A stretch of 64,000 bases of DNA from Agelas oroides (taxonomy: Eukaryota > Porifera > Demospongiae > Agelasida > Agelasidae). The notes under the pieces were generated by a model, which had not been told where the DNA came from, did no database searches, and was given only the letters and a program-made list of their open reading frames with translations. Where the stretch lies: assembly GCA_949130485.1 (NCBI GenBank), contig OX422185.1, positions 17,301,011-17,365,010 of the forward strand, read 5' to 3'. Positions 11,173 to 23,459 of this stretch are shown in pieces. The position numbers and the translations under genes are program-made. Position 1 is the stretch's first letter; the number at the start of each line of letters is the position of its first letter.

Positions 11173-11918
11173 ATGGCTGACGTTGTAGCGCAGAGTTTGC
11201 TAGGACGAAGCGAAAGTGCAACGGTGAAAGTCCTAAGCGGTTTGCTGACCCGATCACTTCTGAAGCCCTGGAGCCTCGAGACGTCGAAGGGTGTCGTTCC
11301 TAAGAATACGCAAAAGAACGACCAGTGGGCTCTGCGGGCTCTGACTGAGTGGATCACTGAACGCAACAAACGTTGCAGCGACAAATGTCCTATGGACATC
11401 TTGCACACAGAAGACGCCGAAAGCCTTGCAAAGTGGCTATCCTTATTCACTATCGAACTCAGGAAAAAGGACGGCAGTAAGTACCCTCCGGCTACGATCC
11501 ATCTCATTTTGTGCGCTTTGCAACGTATATTATGCGGCGAACCAACAGGCATCCGTTCGATATTTTCGACAAAAAGCACGTGCGTTTTAGGCGTTTTCAT
11601 GGGACAATGGAAACTACTTACCAGAATTTGCACAAAGAGGGAATAGGAGTTGAAATCAAGCATGCATCAATTATATCAGAAGAAGAAGAGGCCATTCTTT
11701 GGGAGCAGCAAATCCTAGGTTGCCATTCACCTAAAGCACTAGTGAGGGCTGTTTTTTTCCTTAATGGAAAAAATTTTTGTCTGCGAGGTGGGAAAGAACA
11801 TAGGGAACTCAAGCTTTCGCAATTTCAGAGAGAGAATGACCAAAACCTCCAGTACATCTTTTGGACTTTCCCAAACAGATATAGACGACTTCAGCAAGTT
11901 TTGACTCTTTTGTGTTAA
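11173..11918 (+). pseudogene. DUF3504 (ZMYM2/QRICH1/Crypton-type) gene, frameshifted
   Basis: The first frame, from the ATG at 11173, contains KNTQKNDQWALRALTEW, the SLAKWLSLF motif and RKKDGSKYPPATIHLIL, all typical of the conserved C-terminal domain shared by ZMYM2-4, QRICH1 and KIAA1958, which derives from the Crypton tyrosine recombinase. The continuation lies in another frame (from about 11550): FRRFHGTMETTYQNLHKEGIG, then EEEEAILWEQQILGCHSPKAL and FFLNGKNFCLRGGKEHREL. The switch occurs near 11550-11565, so one indel breaks a single-exon gene. After HREL the similarity ends and the frame stops at 11918, shorter than full family members. It is either a decayed Crypton-like element or a damaged host paralogue. 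Confidence 0.7.
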
Positions 11919-11919
11919 A

Positions 11920-14100
11920 ACCTCTCATGTATTTGTGTATATTGATGGTATGAAACCTTTCTTGTACTGAAATTGTTTTTCTAGTAAACTCACTTAAAAA
12001 TCAATTCGTGAAATTAACCACAAGCTAGGGTACATGACAGTTGTACACTTAGGCGGCATCTTTCATCCACCCACGCACCATGGTACAAAGTAACTTAATG
12101 TAACACACTGATCAATACACCTGGCTTTTATGCTAACAGTTCACATGACTGTCACTTGGCAGTATGACTGGACCCTCTGGCATGTATTCCAGTTGTATCG
12201 GCTCCTTTGAGTCTTAAAACGGCCACTTCAGTGAATTGTACACTACAGGCATGACTCACACGATACAATAGGGAAGTATATCACACGACACGCACACGGC
12301 TGTTGCATCATGAGCAACTGGTGTTCTCTCTTGTCCATACAACAATGCAGCATGTATCACATGATGTTGGATACAGTGTATGTATGTATATACATAAATT
12401 ATATACTTGTATTAGACTTGAATCCAAACATGCAACAACTAATTATACCTTTATGGTGCTGCCCTGGAAACTTTTGTAGCGTACTCATCCATGTCAGCCA
12501 ACTGAAACGGGTTATATTGTTTGTGAATTAGACCACATGCCATGTATATACTGTGAGGTTAGATCGATATAGTACAATGTGTGGAGAGTGTTTGCCATTC
12601 TGATGCAATTTCGCTTACATGTTTTTACCCGAATTGTGCCATACCCTTGTTGGTATACACAGGATGTACATAGGGCATGGCACAGTTGCTGTGTATGATG
12701 AAATAGTTCACATGGGACTTTAGTTTACATATTGTCTCATACACACAAAGCTGCTAACACTGGATGAAATGATTATTTTGGGAAGTTGTTCAATCTATTT
12801 GAGCCCTACTATAGGGATTCCCTCCATTCACCTATGTAGTCCCTCCTGGACAGACCTAATTACATTGTTGTATGGCTACTTTCAGCCAATACTCAGATCA
12901 ATAGTTTAGATTAATAACTAATCCAGTCACCACAGACAGCAGGATATTGTAGAGATTCTACTGATGTAAAGTGTTCATGGTGGCACGCTCACTGTCGCTC
13001 AGGTCTGGCTGCACCAGGCTAACCTGAGCCCACCCAGGACAACATGGGAGCTATATATTGTGGTTATGGTATATATACAGTGCTATAACAAGCCCTGCCC
13101 ACAGCCTTTAGTTTAGACAAGGACCAGGCATTATGTATGAGGTATACATGCACTGGCTGGTGGCTGATATGTGTTTTCTCTAGTTGCCTCAAAACTCTGT
13201 TATATATGTACTTCAACAGACCTGAGCTGCCCTAAATCTCCATTATACAGGTCTTCCTCACTGTAAATACCGATAACCCCAGTCAAGCCCGTGGTATCCA
13301 GAAAACTGACCCAGATCTGACAATCGGCGAAGACAAAGTCTATGTGAAGGCGACAAATAAATTGTATCGAATGTGTGGTGATCTAACTGAGAATGTTGCT
13401 CCACTCTGCTTCAAGTCTGGAATCACCTTAGACAGGACAGATTCCAGTGCAAGGAACGAGGGATCTATCAAGGCCTGATGCACAGAAACAATAGGGATCC
13501 TCCCAGGGACAAGTACCGACTGAGGATGACACAACTCACAGCTAAGAAAGAACAGGTAGCTTATGGGTCAACCTTTACTACAACAAGCGAAGAGATTTAG
13601 ATTGATGAAAAAGCTGGCAGTTGCTGGAAATTGAATGCAGGATACCTTGGTCCGGTGTCAGTGCTTAAGCCAGCATGAGGCAAGATGTTTTCATCAATAG
13701 TACGACCAATAATGTGAAGTTCATGTCTAGCCCAAAACCACTCCTCTTACAACTTGGCTGTGAGCTTGCCATTGGAGACAGATACAATAATGTACTTCTT
13801 AGACATACATGCACATTGTACATGTCCAATTTTTAGGCAGAGCTGTGACATGAACATACACGTGCCAGTATCATGTATGGTTAAAGGACACCTTGGTTAA
13901 TCAGGGCACTCGACCAAGTCTCAAATTCATATGCTGTTCCTCTCCTGAAATCGTGAAGGACAATATGCTAAATCAGCACACATTTTTATGGTCCCAAGGG
14001 TCAGTCCACATTAGAGTGGTTCTACTGTAATTTTTGTGATGTGTATGTCCACCAAATTACTAAATAACTACAGTTTACTTCTAGCAAAAGCTTTCCTAAG
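11920..14100. other. Intergenic, no gene recognised
   Basis: Short open frames only, without recognisable motifs. Palindromic ACCATGGTAC sequences at about 11072 and 12078 bracket the DUF3504 pseudogene, but they are self-complementary and too short to call termini. Confidence 0.45.
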
Positions 14101-14125
14101 GAGAAAACCCTAAGTTACATCCCCT

Positions 14126-14148
14126 CCCCCCCCCCCCCCCCCCCCCTT

Positions 14149-14190
<42 letters not shown>
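14126..14190. repeat. Poly-C run followed by (CA)n
   Basis: About 21 cytosines (14126-14146) are followed after four bases by a CA dinucleotide repeat to 14190. A second C run lies at 14541-14554. Simple sequence. Confidence 0.95.
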
Positions 14191-14192
<2 letters not shown>

Positions 14193-14399
14193 CAAGTTTT
14201 TGACTTCAGGAACACTTTAAGCCATGCACTGGTAGTTTTGTAGTGAATAAGTTGGGCGGGTGGGGAGGGGGGGGAATTAACATACCTTAGGGGAGTCTGG
14301 GTGCACACTCTTCCGAAAAGTAATCTGAGTCCATTTTCAATTCTGAAATTGAATACACAAACTAGTATACAATACACATAGACACTTGCTCAGACTGGA

Positions 14400-16400
14400 A
14401 TTCACTTGCTTCATCGTGGGGCAGTAGTCTGTAAGCTCATCACTGTTACCAGACATTCAAGATCTAGCCACATGGAGAATGCAAGATTAACACACGATTT
14501 AGTTACACAATGCCGCTGGAAACAGGAGGGACCCATGTCTCCCCCCCCCCCCCCACTTTCCCCTTTCCTAAAATCGTCAGTCTAACCTGTTGTCTGTGTG
14601 TCTGTGGGTACAAAGGGTCAACTTCTGTCATACGTACACACACAGAACTCATAATTTACAACACTGGCAGCAACTTTGTTTGTGTAACATGATCTCTGAT
14701 GAGGCAGTGAACTAGTATTCCAATTAGTCATAACTTGCACACAGAAATAAGAAAAATAGTCAACAAAAATGCATGGATTCTAGCCTTATTCCCAAGCTGC
14801 ATGGAAATGAGACTGGGTGAAATCAGCCAATCATATCTAAGTGGTCAGAGCATTGGCAACTGTCATTACCACAGTAAGCTATAATGCTGATGCCTTATAC
14901 ACGCATTTTACTGTACAATGTACAATAGGAAGTCACTTATCTGAACACCTTGGAAGCAAAGAGTGTTCGGATAACTGCATGAAATTTTTCTCTGCACTAA
15001 ATGGTAAGTAATCTGCTTTATTTTTGAATTGTATTGTTTTACTTGTCCAAACATTTCAGTATTTTGGGGAGTTGGATAAGTGACTTCCAACCATATACAC
15101 ATTACTGCAGGCTGCTGCAACCAGGAAGAATCCATGCAGGGGTGGTGGTTGGTGTCAGCGCAAACCAGGTGGTACATACATCCATGGATAGTATATCATC
15201 AAAACACCACAGTATATTCCACTGCATATTTGGAGTTTCCCTCATGTGTTTGGAATTGTACTTTAATGGCCCATAAATGTGAGGGGATTTGTGTGTTGAT
15301 TATACAACCAAAACAAACACATTTATCTTCATAAATCTATACTCAACAATAGACCAACCTAGTACCATAAACCTCATTTTGCTCATCTTGCATCTTGACC
15401 ACTTATCACTCAGCTGGTAATCATGTGAGTTAGCACATTATACTGATGAAGGTACATACTTACTAGATCAAAATATGGACAGTTCATTTACTTTTTACAG
15501 GTAAATAGAGCCAGTCCTCTTTACTATGAACTTTGCTATGACCAGTTCTTTTACCATGAATTTTGTTATGGGTAAATAGCTCAAAAGAATATTATTCAAG
15601 TAGTTCTGTCATTAGACCAACTTAGGCTACCATTATAAAACTTTAGTATAATGTTCTGAATTATTTTGCTTATATGTACATGCCTGTGTATACTTGCAAT
15701 GCAATACAGTGTACTCCTGACAACCGTAAAGTATTCACTAGCCAACAGCAGCTGCATGGTCAGGAGAAGAGCCCCCTATGTTGGACCATATAAACACCTG
15801 TGGTCTGACCTGAAGTACCTCACATTTATCTGTACCCACTGATCTGTTGATAATAGTTAAGATAAGTATTCCCACATAAGATATTCTGTGTCTATGAATA
15901 TTGTGATAATAAGTGTGTCTTACCAAGGGGGGGGGAAGAGTAGAAAGATGTCTAGAGCTAAGATAGTTACTGCATGTACTGTTTCAATGTCCGAACTACC
16001 AGGAAGTTGGGTCTGTAGTGTTTGGCTATGGAGATGGCCACTTGCGCATAACATTCGTGTACATACATGTAACTATAAATAGGTTTGCAGCGATCAATGG
16101 GTTCTAATGCATAACTTATAGAATGTGAAACCCCCAAAATAATTCTCTCACTGCAGCACTGCTGTGAATATAGGTGCACAATTTATATGTAAAGACGTTA
16201 CAATGACATCTCATCTTGCATCTTGGTGAAAACAGTGAAAACTGGGAGTCACTGTTTGCTCTGTAAATGGACTGTATTACTTCTGTAATGTACAAAATAC
16301 AGTGGCACAGCTAAAGTATCTTCAAATCTGGAATTATTAGCTACCATGAAAACACACTACCTTCGAGGTGCTTCTACCTGTCGTATGGATAAGGCCAGCC
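14400..16400. other. Intergenic, no gene recognised
   Basis: No domain-bearing frame or inverted-repeat element was recognised. The open frames here are short, overlap on both strands and lack splice-consistent neighbours. Confidence 0.4.
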
Positions 16401-16420
16401 ACGTGACTGCAATTAAAGTT

Positions 16421-16520
16421 GTGCATGAGATAGCAGTCCCCATCTCCTGCTCCCCCAAGCGCACCTGATGATAGCCGAGACGTGTCCTGTGCAGTGGGTG
16501 ACTTTGCATAACATCTAGGC
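16421..16520 (+). repeat. Interspersed ~95-bp repeat, copy A
   Basis: Shares AGTCCCCATCTCC, a TGATGAT block, GTGCAGTGGGTG and ATCTAGGCCT, in the same order and spacing, with a copy at about 24684-24776. Function unknown; possibly the conserved part of a SINE or LINE tail. Confidence 0.5.
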
Positions 16521-16844
16521 CTGTCTTTTTTTTTTTAGCAGTGAGATGCAGTTCATTGATTGTTTTAATATTGTTTATGCATGCTTGACTGGGAGTACTT
16601 GAAATGTAGCTCTAATGAAATCACAATTAGCTATGTCAACCGGGTCAATCATGACAACCCTGTGATTATGAGTTCACATAAGCCAGTTTAAAAATCACAG
16701 TTACACATTACTCCGAATGTTGACTTTGATGAATATTGATATAAAATTAATGATTAATTGGGGCGAGCCTGAGCGAGCCCCACATAGACGGTACAGCTGG
16801 GAGATTTCATATATGTATTATTATTATTATTATTATTATCATTA

Positions 16845-17945
16845 TCGTACGACCGTCACCCGCGCGCCGCGCTTGGTCGCACGAAGTATGTAGGGCTTCG
16901 CATTCGCGTACATGGCTTCCGTGACCGCAAGAGAATCACCCGCGCGCCGCGCTTGGTCGCATGAAGTATGTAGGGCTTCCAATAGCGCATTAGCGTACAT
17001 GGCTTCCGTGACCGCAAGAGAAGAAGCCGACGTCAAGGAGGAAAAGGACACCATCCGTCAGGTGATCTTTAACAACAAAGAATTCAAGCAATAGCTGTGT
17101 GATTTCAGTGAACTGTACCCAGGTGTAGCCTCGTTCCCAGGCTCTCCCAACTAAGAGGGGGGAGGGCCCTTCTTAGTGGGGAGAGCCTGGGAACGAGGCT
17201 ACCCAGGTAAGCAAGAATGGGAAGCATTTGCCACAATTGTCTCCACTACACAATCTGCCAGAGACAATGATGATGCAAAATATAGACTCTTCTAGCCAGC
17301 ACGACGTTCAGCAACCTGGAGTAGAAACTCTCAGAGAAAATGTCATAGAAAAAATGGAAAACTTTTGTGGCTACCAACAATGGTGTTGAGATAGCAATGA
17401 CACAGCCCTAATGGAAAAACTGAACCAACCAACATCCACTAACTCACTGGCAATGTGTAAAAAACTACCATTTGAAGCTCATTTGGTCGATAGAAACTCC
17501 AATGTAAGCTCTCATGCAAACAGGAAATATTATGTCATCACTTTTATATCATTATTAGTGTAATGTCATGTTTACAACAAAAATTGATAAACCATAACGG
17601 TGATTGTGTACACAAAAAATTGCATGTTAGCCTCTTCCAAACCAATTCATTGTTTCTCACCCCTAAGCAGAAAACTAGATGTGGGTTGGCCAAGAATTGA
17701 AGACTTTCAATTACGAGGTCATTCCTGTGTGAATAATGTACAACGCTGCCTTTGTCATTTCTACACTTGGATGAGGCACAGTAAGCAAACAGCAACTTTA
17801 CTTCTTACTAAACACCACGCCAACTTCGACACCTCGACAAGTGCGAAAGGGTACGCGCGCGTGTGTACGAACTGCGCATGCGCAATTGTAGTCCTTGGCA
17901 TACTGCTTGCTCAGGCTCGCCCCACAATGCCCTGCATTCATCTAG
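16845..17945 (+). mobile_element. Isolated copy (unit 6) of the array element
   Basis: Nearly identical to unit 2, with TCGTACGACC at the left, CTAG before T at the right, and the same internal 76-bp MITE. A 60-bp cassette and a TTA microsatellite precede it. Its isolation about 6 kb from the array shows that cassette plus unit can exist as a single mobile or duplicated block. No clear target duplication flanks it, as expected for a Helitron. Confidence 0.6.
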
Positions 17946-18181
17946 TATTCAGCATGCATTTATAACTGGGTACATATGGCATACCATCGTGCGCCAGGAT
18001 AGCCTGAAATAACCTTTGACCTCTGGTGGCGAATAATGTCACGTGCACGTGCGGGAGATCCACCCACTATATTATCCATGATCCACCCACGTACGTACAG
18101 GACCGCGCCGCAGCCAAAGGGCTTTGGCACGTACAAATAGTGAAGTTGCCGACTTAAGATTTGGTCCCGCTCCCGTTGACC

Positions 18182-18724
18182 ATGAGGATGGCTAGTAATC
18201 CCATCAACAACAGAGAGATCCGATCGCTAACCAAGCAATCGCCAGCTCTGATCTTTCCACCAACTTCGAATTCACCGGTGACCAGGGTAACAACGGAACC
18301 TGCTGCCACCGACCGCGAAAACCGCATCACTGTCAATGAGACGTGCGTTTCCTCCGGTAAGTCAGTGCAGCCGAGCTGCGCAGAGCAAAATGAAACTGGT
18401 CCATATTCACCCGCAGATCTGGTTTTGATACCCCATCAACCTCCTTATGCCGCTGTGAACACACGGCACACAATGGATGCTGCTTCACCTCGCAATCCTC
18501 TTCCTCCTTCTCTTCCCCCAGCTCCTCGGGGATGCGGTTGTGGCTGTTTCGGGTGCACGGCCTTCTGTCAATCGTACATCAGATCCGCATCCTACGCTCC
18601 GGCCGTTGAGGACAGCACTGAACACGATCATATCACCGGCTGTCAACTCAACCCGCGGTGGACAACAGTGCCTGTGCAGGAGTCTCTGATAGGATACGCG
18701 GGACCTTCTGCGCTCGTATGTTGA
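18182..18724 (+). CDS. Possible exon or small gene, GC-rich, unknown
   Basis: A GC-rich island in an AT-rich neighbourhood contains a 180-codon frame from the ATG at 18182. Its product has a proline-rich stretch (NPLPPSLPPAPRG) followed by the cysteine cluster CGCGCFGC, and no recognised domain. In another frame, an ATG at 18477 opens a 70-codon peptide starting with a strong signal-peptide-like segment (MLLHLAILFLLLFPQLLG) and two N-glycosylation sequons (NRTS, NSTR). Only one of the two frames can be the coding one, and neither is confirmed. Base composition is the main reason for listing it. Confidence 0.3.
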   Translation: MRMASNPINNREIRSLTKQSPALIFPPTSNSPVTRVTTEPAATDRENRITVNETCVSSGKSVQPSCAEQNETGPYSPADLVLIPHQPPYAAVNTRHTMDAASPRNPLPPSLPPAPRGCGCGCFGCTAFCQSYIRSASYAPAVEDSTEHDHITGCQLNPRWTTVPVQESLIGYAGPSALVC

Positions 18725-18749
18725 ACGGTCGAGATAGTCTCCCCTGAAC

Positions 18750-21700
18750 AAGTAGTAGCCCGCTTTACTTCTTTTGCTTGTCGGTAAATATATATTGCAA
18801 TTGGCAAAAGTATGTCTATCATTTTGTAGTTGTACTGTTCAGTCAAGTTGTTGTCTTCTTGTCATGGAGTTTTCTTATTATGTGTATCATGCAGTCATAA
18901 AGTTAACCACAATTTTTCATGGTAGATACACTCCCATCTGCGATAGACATGAAGTGCCCATATTTATACTCTAGTAAGTTAACAATCGGGATTAAACCAC
19001 AAAGGCAACTAAAAGCAACAGGGCCACATGGGCATTTGCAGTGCAATGTGTGCATGTGTCAATTCCATGCCAGGTTCTGTATTTGTCGTAGCCAAAATGT
19101 ATCTATCTATCTAAGTGCTTGGTAAGACACCCACATGCAGCATGCACACATTGTCACACACATGCATGCATGCAGACACACATTTAAACACACCCACACA
19201 GAGGGTGTTGGATACATCCAATTTCTTTTGCTTTCCCAAACGTAATTGCAAGATGCAGGCTAGATCTATAGAGCTGGAAAAAAAAACTAAATGGAAACTG
19301 GTCCATGTGAACACTAAAACACTTACTACTGCATGCCACAGACAAAATAAATCTGCAATCATATTCATTACTATTTCAACTGGAACAGTGGAATACTGAT
19401 ATCCACATGAGAGTGTGCTTCAAATCTGAACTTTTACAACCATATCTCACATCCAAAAATAAGCTAAGAAAACAACCATAGCTTTAAAATGTCTGTATAG
19501 GCCCTAACCTATAGGCTGTGGCTTTAGTGAGTAATGGCAAACAAAGCAGGAGTTTCACTGCAGACACGTTATTTACAGAGGTACAACCTTGTATGTTTTC
19601 AATGCACACCCAAGACTCATGTTTTCGTCACGCACTAACTATGCACTGATGCTGTCAATGTTGACAAGCTACTTCTGTGTTGTTTGGCAGCAGATGTGGT
19701 CCTGTCTATAAACTGAGTCAAATGTACTTATCAACACAAAGCTGACCATTGGGTGCTGACAGCCACCTTTAGTTATTGTTTCAACTCCAGGTAGTAAATG
19801 TACCTGTCAATACAAAAGGGGGTGTCAACGTGCATGCATGCATGCATGTAGGCTAGCACACCTGGCCATGCACTTGTCCCTGACAACTAAATATCTTTGT
19901 GAAAATAGCAGCTGTCAGTGGACCAACCCATGAAGCATACTATCCAAAACTTAGTAACAGTGTATATCATTGTAACGCCAGGTTGCAGCAAGTTTGTGCA
20001 TATTGCCATAGCTCTATTGTCACTGTTTACTGCATGGGCACTATTACAGACATACTTTATAAGTACGTAAAGTTCCTCCAACATCCCAGGTTGTAAGAAA
20101 AGACAAATGTATCATATTGAAAGGTGTTCACAAACGAATCATCTTTATCCCCCTGCTCCAAGCACAACATGAGAAGTAATCTATACATTTAGACAACTGT
20201 TAGCACAGACACCAAGCCATGCAAAAGTATTTGATGGTTTTCTTGTAAATCGTATTGTTTTGAGCATTATACCATGATCAAGGAAATATGTATAACTGTT
20301 AATGTATGACTGTTAGGCATACGTGAACACGGAACCACATCTCCCTGCATGGCCTGGATGTTATCTACACTCCCCATTGTGAAAATCATACTATATTGGT
20401 ATGAAATGAATACAACATACATAATTAGTATGAAATTGGCATGAATACCACATCCTGGATGCTATGTACCATCCAGGGAATATGTATATGTTGTTGTATG
20501 ATTGTTGATGTGTGACTGTTAGGCAATCAATGAACCACATCTCCCTGGCCTGAATGTTATGCACAGTCCTCATTTGAAGCAGCTATGTACTTCTCTTTTA
20601 TTTATACTTTATCAGTGATTCAGTTTTCAATTTGAGTATATACTAATACTGTTTAGCTAACAAAAATTACCACTGATGGCACACAGTAGGTTGCTTAGCA
20701 ACTGGCCATGTGATGCTTACCGGGAGTAAACACTTGAGAAAGCATGCACATACCGTAGTATTGTACTGGGTAAGCTGTGGTTTAGCCCACAAGTTAAGAG
20801 GCTGAATTGTGGGCAGCGCACTCTAGATAAGTAATCTCTCTTATGCTAGCTGTCCCACTTTTGCGGTATATCCAAAACATAAAAAGCTGTTAGTTTGTCT
20901 TTCTTTTACTGATCACAGAACATGGACTTACCATTTGGGTGGCTGTGAAAACAGAAAGCAGAAGTGATAATTTTTCTGATATATAGATTTGTACCTATGG
21001 TGTTAAGGATTTCATTGCACATTCAGATGCAGTGCATGTGACATGTAGCACAAAATGTGGGCTTTGCATCTCTGTCATGTGGCTTATATGTTGTATATAC
21101 ATGTAGTACTTGAAGCTGCTGGTAGTAGACGTATACCTTGTTTGTGATTTGAGTGCAGTTGCTGCAAACACCCTTCAGAGAAGCAGTAGCAGTAATATAC
21201 TCATCTGCAAGTTAAATGGCACACACCAAACCTGTACAGATATTTCTTGTGCAGCCGAAAGTCATGAGTACGAAAATTTATTACTTGCAGAATTTGTGCA
21301 CAAAGTGATATTATGGTGGGCTAAAAATTGAGTAACTGTAATGTAGAAACAACTTTGATTACAAAACCAATTGTGAGACCAGCGGTTGCTATAAGCAAAG
21401 ACTTGGTGGAGAAATTCCTGGATCAAGGAATATACGTAGCTAGCAAGTCAATTTGTCCAGTAAGTAAACTGCATAAATAAAAGGTTCAATTTTTGAGATG
21501 ATGGCACATGGTACAGTGTGATTCCAGTAAACATACGTTAGGGCTGACACTGATGTTCAGTAATCCTGATAACTGTCATCAGTTTACAAAACTAGTATGA
21601 CAAAAGCCGGACCTGGCTCTTAATTCCGAGTTTTACAATGAGCAGCATAAAGTTGTCAACCACCATAGAACTCCTACTGATTTCACATTTTTTTAAAAAA

Positions 21701-22000
21701 GACTCAAGACTTCTGTATTATTGCATGGAAAATGTGTTTTTCAGCAATTTTAAAGCAAGGAAGAAACCTGTTAAGACAGTTACTCAATTATTTTCCTGGG
21801 TTCTAATTGAATGAGCCCACACAGACTGCCTGGTAACAGTTGCTATGCACCATACATATTTTTGGCATGTCTGATAACCCCAATTGCTTCAGCCAGGGGA
21901 TCTCCCAAGGTTCTAAACGTAATCCTAGGAATGTTACTCATTTTTTTGCCTCTACTTGCCTCAGGTATTCTCAGCCCCGGTTCAGGTAAATTTTAGACAT
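18750..22000. other. Intergenic with minor repeats
   Basis: No recognisable gene. A diverged duplication of about 100 bp is visible (ATGACTGTTAGGCA with ACCACATCTCCCTG near 20305-20370 and again at 20510-20555). ATGCATGC-type simple sequence occurs near 19160 and 19835. Confidence 0.4.
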
Positions 22001-22010
22001 CGAGACAACA

Positions 22011-22163
22011 AACAAAACCAATGCCTAACCTCATCATAAACCTGGAGAGACTAGGGAGTCTAACAAAACCAATGCCTAACCTCATCATAAACCTGGAGAG
22101 ACTAGGGAGTCGAACAAAACCAATGCCTAACCTCATCATAAACCTGGAGAGACTAGGGAGTCG
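22011..22163 (+). repeat. 51-bp minisatellite, three copies
   Basis: The unit starting AACAAAACCAATGCC and containing CCTGGAGAGACTAGG repeats at 22011, 22062 and 22113 with almost no divergence, which indicates recent expansion. Confidence 0.9.
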
Positions 22164-22329
22164 AAATGTTGTGTGAAGGTGTTGATGGGTACAGCTACTC
22201 TAGGACTGCCAATGAGAAACACAAGAAGAATTTCAACTTTTCATGGTTAAAGTGATGAAGGTATACCCATTTACCTCTGATCTCTATGGCTGTTTTCCAC
22301 CTTGTGCATGGCTGCTGGTCCTGTACACA

Positions 22330-22755
22330 CAACAGTGGTGTGGGTCTGAGAACTGTAGAATGGCATACTGGGGACGAATGGGGTGCCAGGGTTTGGTTCC
22401 ATGAACTCTAATGGTTAGTGTGAACTCTACAGCTGCTTCTATGAAAGTATGAATTATGGAGGAGGAGAAGATAGGAGGAGGAAAGAAGGGGAAAAAGACA
22501 AGGGAGGGGGTGTTGGGTTTGAGAATTGGAGATGAATGGGGTGGATGCCAGGGTTTGGTTCTGTGGAGGACCACTTTAGTGTGAACAAGAAGTTGGGTGG
22601 CGCGGGTAAGCAGCTGATTCTCTTTAAGTAAGAATGATGGAGGAGTGAGAGAGGAGGGGGAAGAGGATGGGGAGAAAGGGAGGAGGGGGAAAGAAGGGGA
22701 AGAAAGACAAGGGAGAGGCAAATAAAGGTGAGGGGAGGAGATGGGGGGGGAGGGT
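22330..22755 (+). repeat. Diverged tandem duplication with purine-rich tracts
   Basis: Two related blocks (about 22335-22500 and 22508-22690) share GAATGGGGTG, GCCAGGGTTTGGTTC and TTAGTGTGAAC, each followed by a G/A-only tract such as GGAGGAGGAAAGAAGGGG. The long open frames on the opposite strand are a by-product of this pyrimidine-rich composition. Confidence 0.7.
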
Positions 22756-23110
22756 TAAGTGGGCGGATATGTTACTCATAAAGGTGTGGATGCTGATTTG
22801 GGTGTAGCTACCAGCACTTGGGAAGCAGAAGTGAATATGTGGTATCTTCTGTTGTGGATTTTGGCCTCTTGACATACTTGAACCTAGCTATCATTTCTGA
22901 AAGACATCAGGAGAAGATTTTAGGGAGGGCTACATATTTATGCAATACAGTCCAGGTTTACTATATAACTGGAACAGACATGACCATTATTGTTACTGCT
23001 CTAATACAATACAGCATCTGATTGAGCCATCCCTTGCATGCCCATGCTCTTCAAGGCCCTTGCCATCACTCAGTAGTTTAGTAGAGGGTACATGCTTTGC
23101 ATAGGAGTAA

Positions 23111-23248
23111 ATCTCATTTGGCCAGATCGATTCCAATTAATATGTCATTTTCATTCTGTGGCATACTCCACTCATCTGGCTGGATGAGTGGAGTATGCCA
23201 CAGAATGAAAATGACATATTAATTGGAATCGATCTGGCCAAATGAGAT
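23111..23248. repeat. Perfect palindrome, 66-bp arms, 6-bp loop
   Basis: Bases 23111-23176 (ATCTCATTTGGCC to CACTCATC) are the exact reverse complement of 23183-23248, with TGGCTG between them. No mismatch is seen over 66 positions. On either strand the transcript would form a very long hairpin. It adjoins a SINE-like sequence on its right. Confidence 0.95.
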
Positions 23249-23249
23249 T

Positions 23250-23337
23250 GCAAGAGGAAAGTGAAAAGGCCGGGAGTCAAACCCAGGACACCTGTGACTT
23301 GAGCCACCAGTGTTCTGCTACTGAGCCACAACAGCTG
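23250..23337 (-). repeat. tRNA-derived SINE-like sequence, minus strand
   Basis: On the minus strand a box A-like TGGCTCAGTAGC (23317-23328) and box B-like GGTTTGACTCC (23273-23283) are spaced as in a tRNA, with a T arm CCTGG/CCCGG. This resembles the tRNA head of a SINE rather than a working tRNA, since no acceptor stem is formed. The tail GGCCTTTTCACTTTCCTCT is shared with the adjacent plus-strand copy. Confidence 0.6.
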
Positions 23338-23379
23338 GACAACCAGCAGCCCTCACATTGCTCTACATAGGATTGTGAG

Positions 23380-23450
23380 GGTTGGTGGTTGTCCGGCAGT
23401 GTTCTGGGTTTGACTCTCAGCGACTGCTGGCCTTTTCACTTTCCTCTATT
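23380..23450 (+). repeat. SINE-like fragment, plus strand
   Basis: Contains GTTCTGGGTTTGACTCTC (box B) and the same CCTTTTCACTTTCCTCT tail as the minus-strand copy, in opposite orientation. The box A half is not recognisable. The two copies form a small inverted pair. Confidence 0.5.
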
Positions 23451-23459
23451 TCACCTCAT

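Noticed and set aside
11071-12090. TTGTACCATGGT pair as termini of a transposon carrying the DUF3504 gene
   Set aside because: The match is 12 bp and centred on a self-complementary ACCATGGT, so the inverse orientation is not informative.
14694-14720. CTGATGA at 14694 and similar strings at 16466 and 49913 as further hammerheads
   Set aside because: None is followed by a stem II and a GAAAC/GTC in the right spacing.
22284-22875. Proline/serine-rich minus-strand frames
   Set aside because: Products of purine-rich simple sequence; no motif, and the underlying DNA is a diverged duplication.
23260-23340. Functional tRNA gene
   Set aside because: Boxes A and B are recognisable but no acceptor stem pairs, and the sequence continues into a repeated tail, so it is SINE-like.
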